Source of the DNA: Echinimonas agarilytica
GTDB taxonomy: Bacteria; Pseudomonadota; Gammaproteobacteria; Enterobacterales; Neiellaceae
DNA: 64,000 nucleotides
NCBI RefSeq assembly: GCF_023703465.1
Contig: NZ_JAMQGP010000002.1
Coordinates: 620,001-684,000 of the forward strand
Direction: 5' to 3'
Positions 63,322-64,000 of this stretch are shown one piece after another. Every line of letters begins with the position of its first letter. Position 1 is the first letter of the stretch. The translations under genes and the position numbers were made by a program. The notes beneath the pieces are model-generated. The model ran no database searches and had not been told where the DNA came from. It worked only from the letters and a program-made list of their open reading frames with translations.

Positions 63322-63351
63322 AAAAGGAGCTTCAGATGAAGCTCCTTTTTT
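63322..63351 (+). terminator. glk intrinsic terminator
   Basis: AAAAGGAGCTTC (63322-63333) pairs with GAAGCTCCTTTT (63338-63349), followed by Ts. Confidence 0.92.
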
Positions 63352-63420
63352 ATATTATGACGGTGCATATTCAATAAACTAACAAGAAATACTTAGACTA
63401 TTTAAGGAGGTAACTTGCTC

Positions 63421-63552
63421 CTAGAGCATATCAATGAGGTTGGTGTAACTAATGGCCGAACCGGACCAGCGTATGCACCATAGGAAAGCTTTAGGTTCTA
63501 AGTGTTTCCATTTGAATTCGTTAACATCGAGTTTGCCGCTACTGACTTTAGG
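63421..63552 (-). pseudogene. Remnant of an IS6-family transposase N-terminus
   Basis: Translated on the minus strand this stretch reads NEFKWKHLEP, then FLWCIRW, then ISYTNLIDML before an in-frame TAG. IS6-family transposases begin with FK(W/G)(K/R)H, an I-L-W-x-V-R-W strand and a (I/L)SYR-x-L-x-E-M-x-x-ERG helix in the same order and spacing. There is no start codon, a stop occurs upstream in frame at 63553-63555, and the DDE catalytic part is missing. It is a dead fragment on the left side of the last gene of the window. Confidence 0.6.
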
Positions 63553-63580
63553 TTACGTTACTTTCAAACTTAACTTGGCC

Positions 63581-63594
63581 TTTTGCAAGGTGCC
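63581..63594 (-). mobile_element. Probable IS6-family terminal repeat
   Basis: On the minus strand GGCACCTTGCAAAA closely resembles the GGCACTGTTGCAAA end of IS6-family elements. It lies about 65 bases before the transposase-like fragment, the right distance for the start of such an element. The second end was not found. Confidence 0.5.
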
Positions 63595-63658
63595 CGTTTT
63601 TACTGATAAAAAGGCCTAGCGATTGATAGACCTTGTGATAACGATTAAGACGCAGTGA

Positions 63659-64000
63659 TTAATTTTCGTAACGCTGCATTTTCATGGTTGAGACATCAGC
63701 TCCATCCATAAAGGCTTTCGCAGCTGGTGCTTTCATGAAACTTGCCATTGATGCTTCAGCATCTTCCAATGATTCCCAGTGCACAATGACACGCCACCTA
63801 TTACCGTCTACTAATTCAGATGCACGGCTAATAAACCCTGGTTGTTGGGATACGTGTGTATCTTCAACAGTTTTATCCAGTTTCGCGAACTCGGTTGGGT
63901 CGATACCGTCTTTCAGAATGAAAGAAGCGACTTCAACGACATCGTCGTGTTCGAAGCCGAATTTACCATTATCATTCTTCCACTCATTGCGTGGCGGAAT
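63659..64000 (-). CDS. ABM-like dimeric alpha/beta-barrel protein (partial, cut by right edge)
   Basis: The C-terminal 113 residues are visible; the N-terminus lies beyond the window. VVEVASFILKDGIDPTEFAKLD, then SQQPGFISRASELVDGNRW, VIVHWESLEDAEASMASF and STMKMQRYEN give the ferredoxin-like strand order of the antibiotic biosynthesis monooxygenase (ABM) superfamily. Such small proteins degrade or bind diverse compounds; the function here is unknown. Confidence 0.8.
   Translation of the reverse strand: MPPRNEWKNDNGKFGFEHDDVVEVASFILKDGIDPTEFAKLDKTVEDTHVSQQPGFISRASELVDGNRWRVIVHWESLEDAEASMASFMKAPAAKAFMDGADVSTMKMQRYEN

Larger units (their letters stand above)
63299..63658. other. Gap with glk terminator and decayed insertion sequence
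   Basis: 360 bases without an intact gene. It holds the glk terminator (63322-63351), a fragment resembling an IS6-family transposase N-terminus (63421-63552, minus) and an end sequence resembling an IS6 terminal repeat (63581-63594). Confidence 0.6.

Overview
The window looks like the chromosome of a free-living marine gammaproteobacterium of the Alteromonadales/Shewanella type. The grounds are: close relatives of enterobacterial housekeeping proteins (FadD, FadE, DusC, RlmA, PykA, Zwf, Glk, ArgA, YoaA, HisGDCBHA), Alteromonadales-style regulators (PsrA-like TetR beside fadE, HexR beside zwf, NsrR), a very large TonB-dependent receptor of the TIGR01782 type, and several exported hydrolases. 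Species assignment is inference. Genes are dense on both strands, with many bidirectional intrinsic terminators between convergent genes. I saw no rRNA, tRNA or CRISPR array. The only mobile DNA is a decayed IS6-family fragment near the right end.

Layout. 1-10.5 kb: a CadC/ToxR-like membrane regulator (cut by the left edge), divergent from a three-gene unit encoding a 1122-residue TonB-dependent receptor and two large, mutually related lipoproteins; this is the most novel-looking part. 10.5-17.4 kb (minus): a periplasmic alpha carbonic anhydrase and the histidine operon hisL-hisG-hisD-hisC-hisB-hisH-hisA, with a readable attenuator and a five-His-codon leader peptide that I found directly in the sequence. 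hisF and hisIE are absent. 17.5-28.9 kb (plus): two proteins of unknown function, a membrane EAL protein with a degenerate GGDEF domain, yoaA-tsaB, a small unknown protein, an Slp-type lipoprotein, a secreted methyltransferase homologue, an alpha/beta hydrolase and fadD. 28.9-37.8 kb: nsrR, rnd-ycgL-mltB-like-ycgN, dsbB, an exported DUF5060 glycosidase-like protein, dusC, a small membrane protein, a GNAT acetyltransferase and yciA.

37.9-50 kb: rlmA, an HtrA-like protease, a SixA-like phosphatase, a CinA family protein, maltoporin lamB with a long structured leader, metC, a DUF1415 protein, argA and a pair of exported amidohydrolases, the second of which lacks the first metal-binding motif. 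50-57.7 kb: an M2 (ACE-like) peptidase with a terminator in its leader, psrA-like tetR plus fadE behind a PsrA-type box, an EamA transporter and a membrane diguanylate cyclase. 57.8-64 kb: pykA, hexR, zwf and glk (glucose entry, pentose phosphate/Entner-Doudoroff and lower glycolysis, with a HexR-like box between hexR and zwf), the IS6 remnant and a partial ABM-domain protein.

The genes form several functional sets: fatty acid use (fadD, fadE, PsrA), sugar use (lamB, glk, zwf, pykA, HexR), histidine, arginine and methionine synthesis, c-di-GMP turnover (one EAL, one GGDEF protein), tRNA/rRNA modification (TsaB, DusC, RlmA), and envelope or periplasmic breakdown of peptides and polysaccharides (M2 peptidase, amidohydrolases, DUF5060 protein, MltB-like enzyme). 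All functions are read from sequence motifs and memory of the families; no database search was possible.
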